Positions 36,747-50,237 of a DNA stretch of 64,000 nt are shown piece by piece; the first letter of the stretch is position 1; every line of letters starts with the position of its first letter. Origin of the DNA: Pseudomonas sp. MWU13-2100 (GTDB lineage Bacteria; Pseudomonadota; Gammaproteobacteria; Pseudomonadales; Pseudomonadaceae); contig NZ_JALLIX010000036.1 in NCBI RefSeq assembly GCF_023242365.1, forward strand, positions 1 to 64,000, read 5' to 3'. A model generated the notes under the pieces. It did not search any database, had not been told where the DNA came from, and saw only the letters and a program-made list of their open reading frames with translations. The position numbers and the translations under genes are program-made.

Positions 36747-37418
36747 ATGCGTGACTACAAGTGGTTGCATGAGTACTGCCTGAACCGCTTTGGTTCGGCC
36801 GCCGCGCTGGAGGCTGAATTACCGGTACCGGCCAGTCCACGGCAATTGCGTGAACTGGCGGACGACCGTTATCTGTCGATGATCGCCTTGCGGGTCTTTC
36901 GCGCCGGCCTCAAGCACAGCCTGGTGGATGCCAAGTGGCCGGTGTTCGAGCAGGTATTTTTTGGCTTCGATCCGGAAAAAGTGGTGTTGATGGGCGCCGA
37001 GCATCTGGAGCGCCTGATGCAGGATGCGCGGATCATTCGTCACCTGGGCAAGCTCAAGAGCGTGCCGCGCAATGCGCAGATGGTGCTGGACGTGGCCAGG
37101 GAGAAGGGCAGCTTCGGTGCGTTGATCGCAGATTGGCCGGTCACTGAAATCACCGGATTGTGGAAGTACCTGGCCAAGCATGGCCATCAATTGGGCGGGC
37201 TGTCGGCGCCGCGTTTCCTGCGAATGGTCGGCAAGGACACTTTCGTTCCGACCTATGATGTGGTGGCGGCGCTGAATGCGCAGAAGATCGTCGACAAGGT
37301 GCCCACCAGCCTGCGTGACCTGGCGATCGTGCAGGACGCCTTCAACCAGTGGCATGCCGAAAGCGGCCGGCCGATGTGCCAGCTGTCGATGATGTTGGCC
37401 TATACCACCAATCATTGA
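36747..37418 (+). CDS. DNA-3-methyladenine glycosylase I-like protein
   Basis: A 223-residue protein of the Tag family. MIALRVFRAGLKHSLVDAKWPVF and VPRNAQMVLDVAREKGSFG resemble the Tag helix-hairpin-helix fold, although the zinc-snap residues of E. coli Tag are not evident. Its start codon directly follows the ttcA stop, so it is co-translated with ttcA. Probable role in alkylated-base repair. Confidence 0.82.
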   Translation: MRDYKWLHEYCLNRFGSAAALEAELPVPASPRQLRELADDRYLSMIALRVFRAGLKHSLVDAKWPVFEQVFFGFDPEKVVLMGAEHLERLMQDARIIRHLGKLKSVPRNAQMVLDVAREKGSFGALIADWPVTEITGLWKYLAKHGHQLGGLSAPRFLRMVGKDTFVPTYDVVAALNAQKIVDKVPTSLRDLAIVQDAFNQWHAESGRPMCQLSMMLAYTTNH

Positions 37419-37441
37419 GACGCTGGACTTGCATGGCGAGC

Positions 37442-37588
37442 GAGTACCGGTGGCGAGCGGGCTTGCCCGCGCTGGGGCGCGAAGCGGCCCTAGAACCGCT
37501 GGTTGCGGTGTATCAGGTGGAGCGAGGTGTCTGATTTTACGGCTGCTTCGCAGCCGAACGCGGGCAAGCCCGCTCGCCACCGGTACTC
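37442..37588. repeat. Large REPIN with 30-bp perfect inverted ends
   Basis: The left arm 37442-37471 and right arm 37559-37588 are perfect complements (core GTGGCGAGCGGGCTTGCCCG). They continue outward with only one mismatch to about 37432 and 37597. A smaller hairpin CGGCTGC-TTC-GCAGCCG (37540-37556) lies inside. It sits between the convergent tag-like gene and the DUF2069 gene. Confidence 0.9.
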
Positions 37589-37622
37589 ACTCGCCACAGG
37601 TCCTCACTTGGTGCAGTCACTG

Positions 37623-38987
<1,365 letters not shown>

Positions 38988-39102
38988 GTGCGGGTCGCAT
39001 CTTGCGTAAGGTGGCGGGTATTCTACCTCTCTGACGGGTGCTCCTGAACCTTGAGAGGTAAAGGGTCGCAGTCGATGACTCAATTGATGGGGGATTGTGC
39101 AC

Positions 39103-39564
39103 ATGGCAAGGCGATTGGCCGCCGCATTGGCGATGATGGGGGCGTTGCTGCTGAGCGGTTGCGGCAACGATTACGGCGTCGACCAGAACGGCCAGAAGGT
39201 CGCGTCCGAGCGCCTGGACAAGCAGTGGAAGGTAGTCAACTACTGGGCCGAGTGGTGTGGTCCGTGCCGTACCGAGATTCCGGAGCTGAACAAGCTCTCC
39301 GAGCAGCTCAAGGGGCAGCCGGTGGAAGTGTTCGGGGTGAATTTCGACGGTTTGCAGGGCGATGACCTGCGCAAGGCCGGCGAAACCCTGGGCATCCGTT
39401 TCACGGTGCTGGCCCAGGACCCGGCGGACTTCTTCGACCTGCCGCGCAGCGAAGCCTTGCCGGTGACCTACATCATCGACGACAAGGGCAAGGTTCGCGA
39501 GCAGTTGATGGGTGAGCAGACCGCGGCTGGCGTCTTGGCCAAGCTCAAAGCCTTACGTGGCTGA
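39103..39564 (+). CDS. TlpA-like thioredoxin-fold lipoprotein
   Basis: A 153-residue envelope protein. The lipobox LLSGC (cysteine about residue 20) follows a hydrophobic signal; the thioredoxin domain has active site WAEWCGPCR and cis-proline in ALPVTYI. It probably reduces periplasmic disulfides. The ATG at 39103 lies eight bases after GGGGGA. It ends three bases from the convergent META-domain gene. Confidence 0.92.
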   Translation: MARRLAAALAMMGALLLSGCGNDYGVDQNGQKVASERLDKQWKVVNYWAEWCGPCRTEIPELNKLSEQLKGQPVEVFGVNFDGLQGDDLRKAGETLGIRFTVLAQDPADFFDLPRSEALPVTYIIDDKGKVREQLMGEQTAAGVLAKLKALRG

Positions 39565-39567
39565 ACC

Positions 39568-39972
39568 TCAGCCCTCTTCCGACCACAGCCGCAGCGGCTT
39601 GCCTTCCTGCGGCCAGAAACGCACCTGCTCGATGGGCGAGATATCCCAGCGCTGGACATTCTCCAGCGCCTGGAGGAAGCGTTTTTCCTGCTCCATCAAG
39701 GCCGGTGCACAGAGCTTGCGGGTGCTGCCGACCTTGCCGAAGCTCAGGTTCGCGCCGTCCAGGGTGTAGGGCGCGAACCAGTGGTTGCAGCCGCCGTTGC
39801 CATAGGCCCGGCCATCGTCACCGAGGGTGATGGTCAGATGGCTGTTGTCGATCAGCGGCCGTTCGCCGATCCACTCCAGCGCGTAGCTGTGATCCTGCTG
39901 CAATTGCACCTGTTCGCCGGCGCAGCCGTACAGGCCTGCCCCCAGTATTCCCAGCATCACCGCACGTTTCAT
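39568..39972 (-). CDS. META-domain (HslJ-like) lipoprotein
   Basis: A 134-residue protein. MKRAVMLGILGAGLYGC gives a lipoprotein signal with lipidation at C17, and the rest is a META-type beta domain (GRAYGNGGCNHWFAPYTL). Family members include HslJ; their function is unclear. GGAGG lies seven bases before the ATG. The ATG shares one base with the stop of the upstream zinc-ribbon gene, so the two are coupled. Confidence 0.87.
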   Translation of the reverse strand: MKRAVMLGILGAGLYGCAGEQVQLQQDHSYALEWIGERPLIDNSHLTITLGDDGRAYGNGGCNHWFAPYTLDGANLSFGKVGSTRKLCAPALMEQEKRFLQALENVQRWDISPIEQVRFWPQEGKPLRLWSEEG

Positions 39973-40406
39973 TACTTTGCCTCCTGGCATTTCGGGCACA
40001 CATGTTTCTCGCCCTGTGTCGTCCAGCCCAACTCGGTGATACGCGCCGTGGCGGCTGGTTTCTGCGCGGAGTTACCGAGCTTGGCGTCCACCGCGAATTC
40101 GAAGTTCAGTTCCTTGGCGCAACGGTCGCAGTTGACCTGCCACTGGTGGATCGCCAGTTCGCCGAAGACCGGCCCCTTGGCGACCGCGACCCACTGGCCC
40201 GGCGGATTGATCAGATGGCGAACGGTATCCACGGTCAGGCGCATGGACAAGTCCTTGCTGCCCTTGAGTGTCACCAGCAGGACATCGTCGGCGCGGATCG
40301 AGCCACCGTTGCCGGTGACCTGATAACGTCCCGGCACCAGGGCGCGGCATTCGGTCAGGGTATGTTGCGGGTTCATCAGGCTGTAGCGGAAATCGTGTTC
40401 GACCAT
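39972..40406 (-). CDS. Conserved hypothetical protein with two CxxC zinc-ribbon-like pairs
   Basis: A 144-residue cytoplasmic protein starting MVEHDFRYSLMNPQHTL. Two cysteine pairs, CDRC (about 92) and CPKC (near the C-terminus), could bind one zinc, and the N-terminal half looks beta-rich. I do not recognise a named family. It is coupled to the META lipoprotein gene by a one-base overlap (TAATG). Confidence 0.8.
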   Translation of the reverse strand: MVEHDFRYSLMNPQHTLTECRALVPGRYQVTGNGGSIRADDVLLVTLKGSKDLSMRLTVDTVRHLINPPGQWVAVAKGPVFGELAIHQWQVNCDRCAKELNFEFAVDAKLGNSAQKPAATARITELGWTTQGEKHVCPKCQEAK

Positions 40407-40522
40407 GGGTCCTCCAAATATGGCCGGTATGCTAGCACGCAGACGCCGCGCAAATGGCGGCGGCGTGCGACCTTCGATCCGGTGAGGGCTGTCGATCAGG
40501 ACGTGACCCGGCCAGCGCTGCT

Positions 40523-41512
40523 TTAGCCGTTGACCTGGTTTTGCGCAGTACCGGCACCCCAGGCGCGGATATTGTCCAGGGTGGTCGCGGCAATCGCCGC
40601 CAGTGCCTCGTGGGTCAGAAAGGCCTGGTGGGCGGTGACGATCACATTGGGAAAGGTCAGCAGGCGCGCCAGCACATCGTCCTGCAGTGGCAGGTCGGAA
40701 CGGTCCTCGAAGAACACCTGGGCCTCTTCCTCGTAGACATCCAGGCCCAGATAGCCCAATTGGCCGTCCTTGAGGGCGTCGATCAGCGCCGGGGTGTCCA
40801 CCAGGCCGCCGCGCCCGGTGTTGATCAGCATCGCCCCCGGTTGCAGGTGGGCGAGGCTGTCACGGTTGACCAGGTGATGGGTGCTGGCGGTCAGCGGGCA
40901 GTGCAGGCTGATGATCCGCGACTGCGCCAGCAGTTCCGGCAGGCTCAGGTAGCGGGCGCCGAGGGCCAGCAGTTCGGGGTTGGGAAAGGGGTCGTAGGCC
41001 AGCAGTTGGCAGCCGAAACCGGCCATGATCCGGGCGAATGTCGCGCCGATCTGCCCGGTGCCGACCACGCCGACGGTTTTGCCCACCAGGTCGAAGCCGG
41101 TCAGGCCATGCAGGCTGAAGTCGCCCTCGCGGGTGCGGTTGTAGGCCCGGTGCAGGCGCCGATTGAGGGCCAGGACCAGGGCGACGGCATGTTCGGCCAC
41201 CGCATGGGGCGAGTAGGCCGGGACACGGACCACGCACAGCCCCAGGCGCGCGGCGGCGCCGAGGTCGACATGGTTGTAGCCCGCCGAGCGCAGGGCGATC
41301 AGTCGGGTGCCGGCGGCGGCCAGTGCTTCCAGTACCGGCGCGCTCAGGTCGTCATTGATAAAGGCGCAGACCACTTCATGCCGATGGGCCAGGGGCGCTG
41401 TATCCAGGCTCAGCCGCGCCGGCTGGAAATGCAGTTCGAGGTCGTTGACACCCGGGAGGGCGAGGAAACTGTCCCGGTCATAGGTCTGGCTGCTGAAGAA
41501 AATGACGCGCAT
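40523..41512 (-). CDS. ldhA: D-lactate dehydrogenase (2-hydroxyacid dehydrogenase) LdhA
   Basis: Fermentative NAD-dependent enzyme converting pyruvate to D-lactate. The 329-residue protein has the Rossmann motif VGVVGTGQIGATFARIM, the substrate arginine in RSAGYNHVD, the signature INTGRGGLVDT, the glutamate in GLDVYEEE and the catalytic histidine in VTAHQAFLT. Its place next to gacS is the standard Pseudomonas order (PA0927-PA0928). ATG start at 41512. Confidence 0.93.
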   Translation of the reverse strand: MRVIFFSSQTYDRDSFLALPGVNDLELHFQPARLSLDTAPLAHRHEVVCAFINDDLSAPVLEALAAAGTRLIALRSAGYNHVDLGAAARLGLCVVRVPAYSPHAVAEHAVALVLALNRRLHRAYNRTREGDFSLHGLTGFDLVGKTVGVVGTGQIGATFARIMAGFGCQLLAYDPFPNPELLALGARYLSLPELLAQSRIISLHCPLTASTHHLVNRDSLAHLQPGAMLINTGRGGLVDTPALIDALKDGQLGYLGLDVYEEEAQVFFEDRSDLPLQDDVLARLLTFPNVIVTAHQAFLTHEALAAIAATTLDNIRAWGAGTAQNQVNG

Positions 41513-41580
41513 CGGGGGATTCCTTTCGCAGGGATAGCCGACACTCTAGCGCCGGCGTCCATTAGAGCGCTTGCCGTGGA

Positions 41581-44334
<2,754 letters not shown>

Positions 44335-44546
44335 GCAACAGTCTCCGTCAGATACAGCGTCCGGCAGATACGCCCATCTTCGATTATCGGCGCGCGCATC
44401 CTGCGCCCGCTCCACTTGCGCAGTGTAGCCATTTGCGCTGGGGTAAATCTCGCAAAGTTCTCCGGGATTTCACTGGCGGTCCCGCTAAGGGAGCCCCCCT
44501 GTAGCCGATGGCTCAGCGAGTATTCTAGTCATCGAAGGTGACACAC

Positions 44547-44578
44547 TGCTTATGGCTTATACCCATAAGCCATAAGCA
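44547..44578. repeat. 14-bp perfect inverted repeat between gacS and cysM
   Basis: TGCTTATGGCTTAT, the four bases ACCC, then the exact complement. There is no T-run on either side, so it is a poor terminator. It lies in the divergent gacS-cysM promoter region and could be an operator or mRNA hairpin. Confidence 0.85.
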
Positions 44579-44655
44579 CCGTACTTTGCGTGATATGGAG
44601 CGCCGACGTTTGCCGGTATGATGTCAGCCCCCGCAGTCTGGATTGCGAATACGCC

Positions 44656-45558
44656 ATGACCTTGCAGTACCCTACCATCGCCGATTGCGTCGGCAACACG
44701 CCCCTGGTTCGCTTGCAGCGCCTGCCCGGCGTCACCAGCAATACCCTGTTGCTCAAGCTCGAAGGGAACAACCCCGCCGGGTCGGTGAAGGATCGTCCGG
44801 CACTGTCGATGATCACCCGCGCCGAATTGCGCGGGCAGATCCAGGCCGGCGATACCCTGATCGAAGCCACCTCGGGCAACACCGGGATCGCCCTGGCCAT
44901 GGCCGCGGCGATCAAGGGCTACAAGATGATCCTGATCATGCCGGACAACTCCACCGCCGAACGCAAGGCGGCGATGACCGCCTATGGCGCCGAGCTGATC
45001 CTGGTGACCCGCGAGGAGGGCATGGAGGGCGCCCGTGACCTGGCCGAGCGCATGCAGGCCGAAGGCCGTGGCAAGGTGCTCGACCAGTTTGCCAACGGCG
45101 ACAACCCCGAGGCGCACTACACCAGCACCGGTCCGGAAATCTGGCGTCAGACCCAGGGCACCATCAGCCATTTCGTCAGCTCCATGGGCACCACCGGGAC
45201 CATCATGGGCGTGTCGCGCTACCTGAAAGAGCAGAACCCTGATGTGCAGATCGTCGGCCTGCAACCGATGGAAGGCGCCTCGATCCCGGGCATCCGTCGC
45301 TGGCCCCACGAATACCTGCCGAAGATTTTCCAGGCCGAGCGGGTCGACCGTATCGTCGACATGGCCCAGGAAGAGGCCGAGGACGTCATGCGTCGCCTGG
45401 CTCGTGAGGAAGGCATTTTCTGTGGCGTCTCTTCCGGCGGCGCGGTGGCGGCGATGTTGCGCCTGTCCCGCGAAGTCGAGAACGCGGTGATGGTCGCGAT
45501 CATCTGTGACCGAGGCGACCGCTACCTGTCGACCGGCATCTACGACGCGCCCAACTGA
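44656..45558 (+). CDS. cysM: Cysteine synthase B (O-acetylserine sulfhydrylase) CysM
   Basis: PLP enzyme that makes cysteine from O-acetylserine and sulfide or thiosulfate. The 300-residue protein shows the PLP lysine in [12 protein letters not shown], the substrate loop [15 protein letters not shown], and [18 protein letters not shown]. The ATG at 44656 ([17 protein letters not shown]) gives the usual CysM length. Its stop overlaps the rlmD ATG by one base (TGATG). Confidence 0.95.
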   Translation: MTLQYPTIADCVGNTPLVRLQRLPGVTSNTLLLKLEGNNPAGSVKDRPALSMITRAELRGQIQAGDTLIEATSGNTGIALAMAAAIKGYKMILIMPDNSTAERKAAMTAYGAELILVTREEGMEGARDLAERMQAEGRGKVLDQFANGDNPEAHYTSTGPEIWRQTQGTISHFVSSMGTTGTIMGVSRYLKEQNPDVQIVGLQPMEGASIPGIRRWPHEYLPKIFQAERVDRIVDMAQEEAEDVMRRLAREEGIFCGVSSGGAVAAMLRLSREVENAVMVAIICDRGDRYLSTGIYDAPN

Positions 45559-46910
45559 TGGCCAAGCATGAAAGAGGCTTGCGCTTCCAGCCCACTGGCG
45601 GTAGCCGGGCCCCGCAAGTGCCGACGGGCAAGAAACAGCGCTTGAGCATCGAGCGGCTGTCCAATGACGGGCGTGGCATTGCCTTTATTGAAGGCCGTAC
45701 CTGGTTTGTCGCCGGAGCCCTGGCCGGTGAAGAAGTCGAAGCGCGGGTCCTGGGTGCCCACGGCAAGGTGGTCGAGGCACGCACCGAACGGGTGTTCCTC
45801 GCCAGCGAGCAGCGCCGTCCCGCGCCCTGCGCCCATGCCGGGCGTTGCGGCGGTTGCAGCGTGCAGCATATGCCCCACGACGATCAGCTTGCCCTGAAAC
45901 AGAGCATGCTCGCCGAACAACTGTCGCGTGTCGCGGGTGTCGAGCCGCTGGAGTGGGCGGCGCCCCTGACCGGTGCGGAATTCGGCTATCGGCGGCGGGC
46001 CCGTGTGGCCGTGCGCTGGGACGCCAAGGGCAAGACCCTTGAAGTCGGTTTTCGGGCAGCCTCCAGCCAGGATATCGTTGCCATCGACGACTGCCCGGTG
46101 CTGGTACAGGCCTTGCAACCGCTGATGCGCGAATTGCCGGCCATGCTGCGGCGCTTGAGCAAACCCCAGGCCCTCGGCCATGTGGAATTGTTCAGCGGTT
46201 CGGCGCTGGCGCTGTTGTTGCGGCATATGGCGCCGTTGTCGGCGCAGGACCTGCAAGTACTGCGGGATTTCTGTGCCGGTCATGAGGCACAGCTCTGGTT
46301 GCATGGCGAAGACGGTCCGCAACCGCTGGACCCGTCGTTGTCCCTGGGCTATCGCCTGGAGACCTGGGATCTGGAGCTGGCGTATCGGCCGGGGGATTTC
46401 ATCCAGGTCAACGCCGGGGTCAACGAGGCCATGGTCGCCCAGGCGCTGGACTGGTTGAAGCCGAGGGCCGATGAGCGTGTCCTGGACCTGTTCTGCGGGC
46501 TCGGTAACTTTGCCTTGCCCCTGGCCCGCCAGGTGCGCGAAGTGGTGGCAGTGGAAGGCGTGGCGACCATGGTCGAACGGGCCGCCGCCAATGCCTTGAG
46601 CAATAATCTGCATAATGCGCATTTTTTTCAGGCCGATTTATCCCAGCCTTTGTGTGATGCCGGTTGGGCCAAAGACGGCTTTTCTGCGGTACTCTTGGAC
46701 CCACCCCGTGACGGTGCGTTCGAGGTGGTGAGCAAGCTCGCCGCCCTGGGGGCCGAACGGTTGGTGTACGTGTCCTGCAATCCGGCGACGCTGGCGCGCG
46801 ACACGGTTGAATTGATCAAGCAGGGCTACCGGTTAAAACGTGCCGGGATCCTCGATATGTTTCCGCAGACCGCGCATGTCGAGGCCATGGCGTTATTTGA
46901 AGCGAGCTAG
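45558..46910 (+). CDS. rlmD: 23S rRNA (uracil(1939)-C5)-methyltransferase RlmD
   Basis: SAM-dependent RNA methyltransferase of 450 residues. It has an N-terminal TRAM domain ([21 protein letters not shown]), Fe-S cysteines in [17 protein letters not shown] motif [16 protein letters not shown], and the catalytic cysteine in [12 protein letters not shown]. The order cysM-rlmD-relA is conserved in Pseudomonas. Coupled to cysM. Confidence 0.95.
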   Translation: MAKHERGLRFQPTGGSRAPQVPTGKKQRLSIERLSNDGRGIAFIEGRTWFVAGALAGEEVEARVLGAHGKVVEARTERVFLASEQRRPAPCAHAGRCGGCSVQHMPHDDQLALKQSMLAEQLSRVAGVEPLEWAAPLTGAEFGYRRRARVAVRWDAKGKTLEVGFRAASSQDIVAIDDCPVLVQALQPLMRELPAMLRRLSKPQALGHVELFSGSALALLLRHMAPLSAQDLQVLRDFCAGHEAQLWLHGEDGPQPLDPSLSLGYRLETWDLELAYRPGDFIQVNAGVNEAMVAQALDWLKPRADERVLDLFCGLGNFALPLARQVREVVAVEGVATMVERAAANALSNNLHNAHFFQADLSQPLCDAGWAKDGFSAVLLDPPRDGAFEVVSKLAALGAERLVYVSCNPATLARDTVELIKQGYRLKRAGILDMFPQTAHVEAMALFEAS

Positions 46911-47029
46911 GATGCTCGTCTGGTCCGACTGATCGCCGCCGCATTCTGTCAGCCCGGCCAGGCTGCGGGGGCCACAACAGGTCAGCGATTTTGACGCATT
47001 GAATCTGCGTCGTAGGGAAGGTAAGCAAG

Positions 47030-49273
47030 ATGGTACAGGTGAGAGCACACCAGCCGATCAACACCGACGGCAGTATCAATCTCGAGGCATGGCTCGATCA
47101 TACGGTGAGCGTCGATATGGCGCTGGACCGTGAGGCCTTGAAACAAGCCTGCGAATACGCACGGCTTGCCGAACAACAGACCAACGCGGCGCAGAATCTC
47201 TGGCCCGAAGGCGGTTCCAGTTTCAGTACCGGCCTGGAGATCGCCGAGATCCTCGCCGACCTCAAACTGGACCAGGACTCGCTGGTAGCGGCGGTGCTGT
47301 ATCGCTGCGTGCGCGAGGGGCAGATTCCCCTGACCGCGGTCAGCCAGAAATTCGGCCCGGTGGTGGCCAAGCTGATCGACGGCGTGCTGCGCATGGCCGC
47401 TATCAGCGCCAGTCTCAGTCCGCGGCAGTCCCAGGTGCTGGGCAGTCAGACGCAGGTGGAAAACCTGCGCAAGATGCTCGTGGCCATGGTCGACGACGTC
47501 CGCGTGGCCTTGATCAAACTGGCCGAGCGCACCTGCGCGATCCGCGCGGTGAAGACCGCCGACGACGAGAAGCGCAACCGCGTCGCCCGTGAAGTCTTCG
47601 ATATCTACGCGCCCCTGGCACACCGCCTGGGCATCGGGCATATCAAGTGGGAACTGGAAGACCTGTCGTTCCGTTACCTGGAGCCCGACCAGTACAAGCA
47701 GATCGCCAAGTTGCTGCACGAGCGGCGGCTGGACCGTGAGCGTTTTATCAGCGAGGTGATGAACCAGCTGGAAAACGAATTGCTCGCCACCGGGGTCAAG
47801 GCTGATATCAGCGGCCGGGCCAAGCACATCTATTCGATCTGGCGCAAAATGCAGCGCAAGGGCCTGGAATTCAGCCAGATCTATGACGTGCGCGCGGTCC
47901 GCGTGCTGGTGCCGGAAATGCGCGACTGCTACACCGCGCTCGGCATCGTCCACACCCTGTGGCGGCATATTCCGAAAGAGTTCGACGACTACATCGCCAA
48001 CCCGAAAGAGAACGGCTACCGCTCGCTGCACACGGCGGTGATCGGTCCGGAAGGCAAGGTCCTGGAAGTGCAGATCCGCACCCACGCCATGCATGAAGAG
48101 GCCGAGCTGGGGGTCTGCGCGCACTGGAAGTACAAAGGCACCGACGTCAAATCCGGTTCCAATCATTACGAAGAGAAAATCTCCTGGCTGCGCCAGGTGC
48201 TCGAGTGGCATGAAGAGCTGGGGGATATCGGCGGCCTGGCCGAGCAGTTGCGGGTCGATATCGAACCGGACCGGGTCTATATCTTCACCCCCGACGGCCA
48301 TGCCATCGACCTGCCCAAGGGCGCGACGCCGCTGGACTTCGCTTATCGGGTGCACACCGAGATCGGCCACAACTGCCGAGGCGCGAAGATCAACGGGCGA
48401 ATCGTGCCGCTCAACTACAGCCTGCAGACCGGCGAGCAGGTGGAAATCATCACCAGCAAGCACGGCACGCCGAGCCGCGACTGGCTGAACCCGAACCTGG
48501 GCTACATCACCACGTCGCGGGCGCGGGCGAAGATCGTCCACTGGTTCAAGTTGCAGGCCCGCGACCAGAACGTCGCGGCCGGCAAGACCCTGCTCGAGCG
48601 CGAGTTGGCGCGCCTGGGCCTGCCGCAGGTGGATTTCGACAAGCTGGCCGACAAGGCCAACATGAAAACCGCCGAGGACATGTACGCCGCCCTCGGCGCG
48701 GGCGATTTGCGCCTGGCGCAATTGGTCAATGCCGCGCAGCAACTGGTGGAGCCGGAGCGTGGCAATGAACAGCTGGAACTGATTCCGCGCAAGGCCACGG
48801 GTTACAAGCCGGGCAAGCGTGGTGATATCCAGATCCAGGGCGTCGGCAACCTGATGACCCAGATGGCCGGCTGCTGCCAGCCGTTGCCGGGGGACGCCAT
48901 CGTCGGTTACATCACCCAGGGGCGTGGCGTGAGCATTCACCGCCAGGACTGTGCCGCGGTGCTGCAACTGGCCGGGCGCGAGCCGGAGCGGATCATCCAG
49001 GTCAGCTGGGGCCCGGTGCCGGTGCTGACCTATCCGGTGGATATCATCATCCGGGCCTACGACCGTTCCGGCTTGCTGCGTGACGTGTCCCAGGTGCTGC
49101 TCAACGAGCGGATCAACGTGCTGGCGGTCAACACCCGCTCGAACAAGGAGGACAACACCGCGTTGATGTCCCTGACCATCGAGATCCCGGGGTTGGATGC
49201 ATTGGGGCGCTTGCTGGGGCGGATTTCCCAGTTGCCGAACATCATTGAAACCCGGCGTAACCGTACCCCATAA
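47030..49273 (+). CDS. relA: GTP/ATP pyrophosphokinase RelA, (p)ppGpp synthetase I
   Basis: Ribosome-associated stringent-response enzyme of 747 residues. The pseudo-hydrolase domain lacks the HD pair (LVAAVLYRCVREG where SpoT has HD), so it should only synthesise. The synthetase domain has ISGRAKHIYSIWRKMQRKG and the catalytic EFDDYIANPKENGYRSLHTAV. TGS (IFTPDGHAIDLPKGATPLDF), conserved-cysteine (GCCQPLPGDAIVGY) and ACT domains follow. GGAAGG precedes the ATG. A REPIN separates it from mazG. Confidence 0.96.
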   Translation: MVQVRAHQPINTDGSINLEAWLDHTVSVDMALDREALKQACEYARLAEQQTNAAQNLWPEGGSSFSTGLEIAEILADLKLDQDSLVAAVLYRCVREGQIPLTAVSQKFGPVVAKLIDGVLRMAAISASLSPRQSQVLGSQTQVENLRKMLVAMVDDVRVALIKLAERTCAIRAVKTADDEKRNRVAREVFDIYAPLAHRLGIGHIKWELEDLSFRYLEPDQYKQIAKLLHERRLDRERFISEVMNQLENELLATGVKADISGRAKHIYSIWRKMQRKGLEFSQIYDVRAVRVLVPEMRDCYTALGIVHTLWRHIPKEFDDYIANPKENGYRSLHTAVIGPEGKVLEVQIRTHAMHEEAELGVCAHWKYKGTDVKSGSNHYEEKISWLRQVLEWHEELGDIGGLAEQLRVDIEPDRVYIFTPDGHAIDLPKGATPLDFAYRVHTEIGHNCRGAKINGRIVPLNYSLQTGEQVEIITSKHGTPSRDWLNPNLGYITTSRARAKIVHWFKLQARDQNVAAGKTLLERELARLGLPQVDFDKLADKANMKTAEDMYAALGAGDLRLAQLVNAAQQLVEPERGNEQLELIPRKATGYKPGKRGDIQIQGVGNLMTQMAGCCQPLPGDAIVGYITQGRGVSIHRQDCAAVLQLAGREPERIIQVSWGPVPVLTYPVDIIIRAYDRSGLLRDVSQVLLNERINVLAVNTRSNKEDNTALMSLTIEIPGLDALGRLLGRISQLPNIIETRRNRTP

Positions 49274-49288
49274 GATCGCTATCAAACC

Positions 49289-49363
49289 TGTGGGAGCGGA
49301 GCTTGCCCGCGAAGCTTTTTAGTGGCCTCAGGGGCCTCTTCGCGGGCAAGCTCCGCTCCCACA
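49289..49363. repeat. REPIN between relA and mazG
   Basis: The first 26 bases (starting TGTGGGAGCGGAGCTTGCCC) and the last 26 are perfect complements, around a 23-bp centre that itself contains GGCCTCAGGGGCC. It ends only 15 bp before the mazG start, so a transcript reading from relA would carry a long hairpin just upstream of the mazG start codon. Confidence 0.92.
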
Positions 49364-49378
49364 ACGAGATCATCATCG

Positions 49379-50212
49379 ATGTACAGCCTTCAAGACCTGC
49401 TCCACCTCATGGCCCGTCTGCGCGACCCGCAATACGGCTGCCCCTGGGACATCAAGCAGACCTACGCGACGATTGTTCCCTACACGCTGGAGGAAGCCTA
49501 CGAAGTCGCCGACGCCATCGAGCGCAGCGACTTCGAGCACTTGCAGGGTGAACTGGGCGACCTGCTGTTCCAGGTGGTCTATTACAGCCAGCTGGCCCGG
49601 GAAGATGGGCGCTTCGAATTCGACGGCGTGGTCGACAGCATCACCCGCAAGCTGATCCGTCGTCACCCCCACGTCTTTCCCACCGGCGACCTCTACGCAC
49701 CCGTGGACCTGCCGCGCTTGAGCGAGGAACAGGTCAAGTTGCGCTGGGACGAAATCAAGGCCCAGGAGCGCGCCGAAAACCACCGCGCCCCGGAACAGCT
49801 GTCCCTGCTCGACGATGTCCCGGCCGCCTTGCCGGCCTTGTCCCGGGCGGCGAAGTTGCAGAAGCGCGCGGCCGGTGTCGGTTTCGACTGGCCGCACGCC
49901 TTGCCGGTGGTGGACAAGATCCGCGAAGAACTCGACGAAGTGCTCGAAGCCATGGCCGACAACGACCCGGCGGCGATCACCGACGAAGTCGGCGACCTGC
50001 TGTTTGCCGTGGTCAACCTGGCCCGGCACCTCAAGGTCGACCCGGAAAATGCCTTGCGTGGCGCCAATGGCAAATTCGACCGACGTTTCCGTTTTATCGA
50101 ACAGGCATTGCGCGACACCCACCGTCCCATGGAAGATTGCACCCTCGAAGAGTTGGACGCCTTGTGGGGCGAAGCCAAACGTCAGGAAAAGAATAGGCCC
50201 AGCTGCGGCTGA
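49379..50212 (+). CDS. mazG: Nucleoside triphosphate pyrophosphohydrolase MazG
   Basis: A 277-residue enzyme that hydrolyses NTPs to NMP and pyrophosphate. Two MazG domains are visible: LMARLRDPQYGCPWDIKQTY with EEAYEVADAIE, and a second with EELDEVLEAMADNDPAAITDEVGDLLFAV. The Mg-binding EExxE/ExxD residues are present. The ATG at 49379 (MYSLQDLLHLMARL) is the family start; the Shine-Dalgarno match is weak. In E. coli MazG lowers (p)ppGpp, which fits its position next to relA. Confidence 0.94.
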   Translation: MYSLQDLLHLMARLRDPQYGCPWDIKQTYATIVPYTLEEAYEVADAIERSDFEHLQGELGDLLFQVVYYSQLAREDGRFEFDGVVDSITRKLIRRHPHVFPTGDLYAPVDLPRLSEEQVKLRWDEIKAQERAENHRAPEQLSLLDDVPAALPALSRAAKLQKRAAGVGFDWPHALPVVDKIREELDEVLEAMADNDPAAITDEVGDLLFAVVNLARHLKVDPENALRGANGKFDRRFRFIEQALRDTHRPMEDCTLEELDALWGEAKRQEKNRPSCG

Positions 50213-50237
50213 GCCGTTGCCCAAGTGAGTAAGCACC

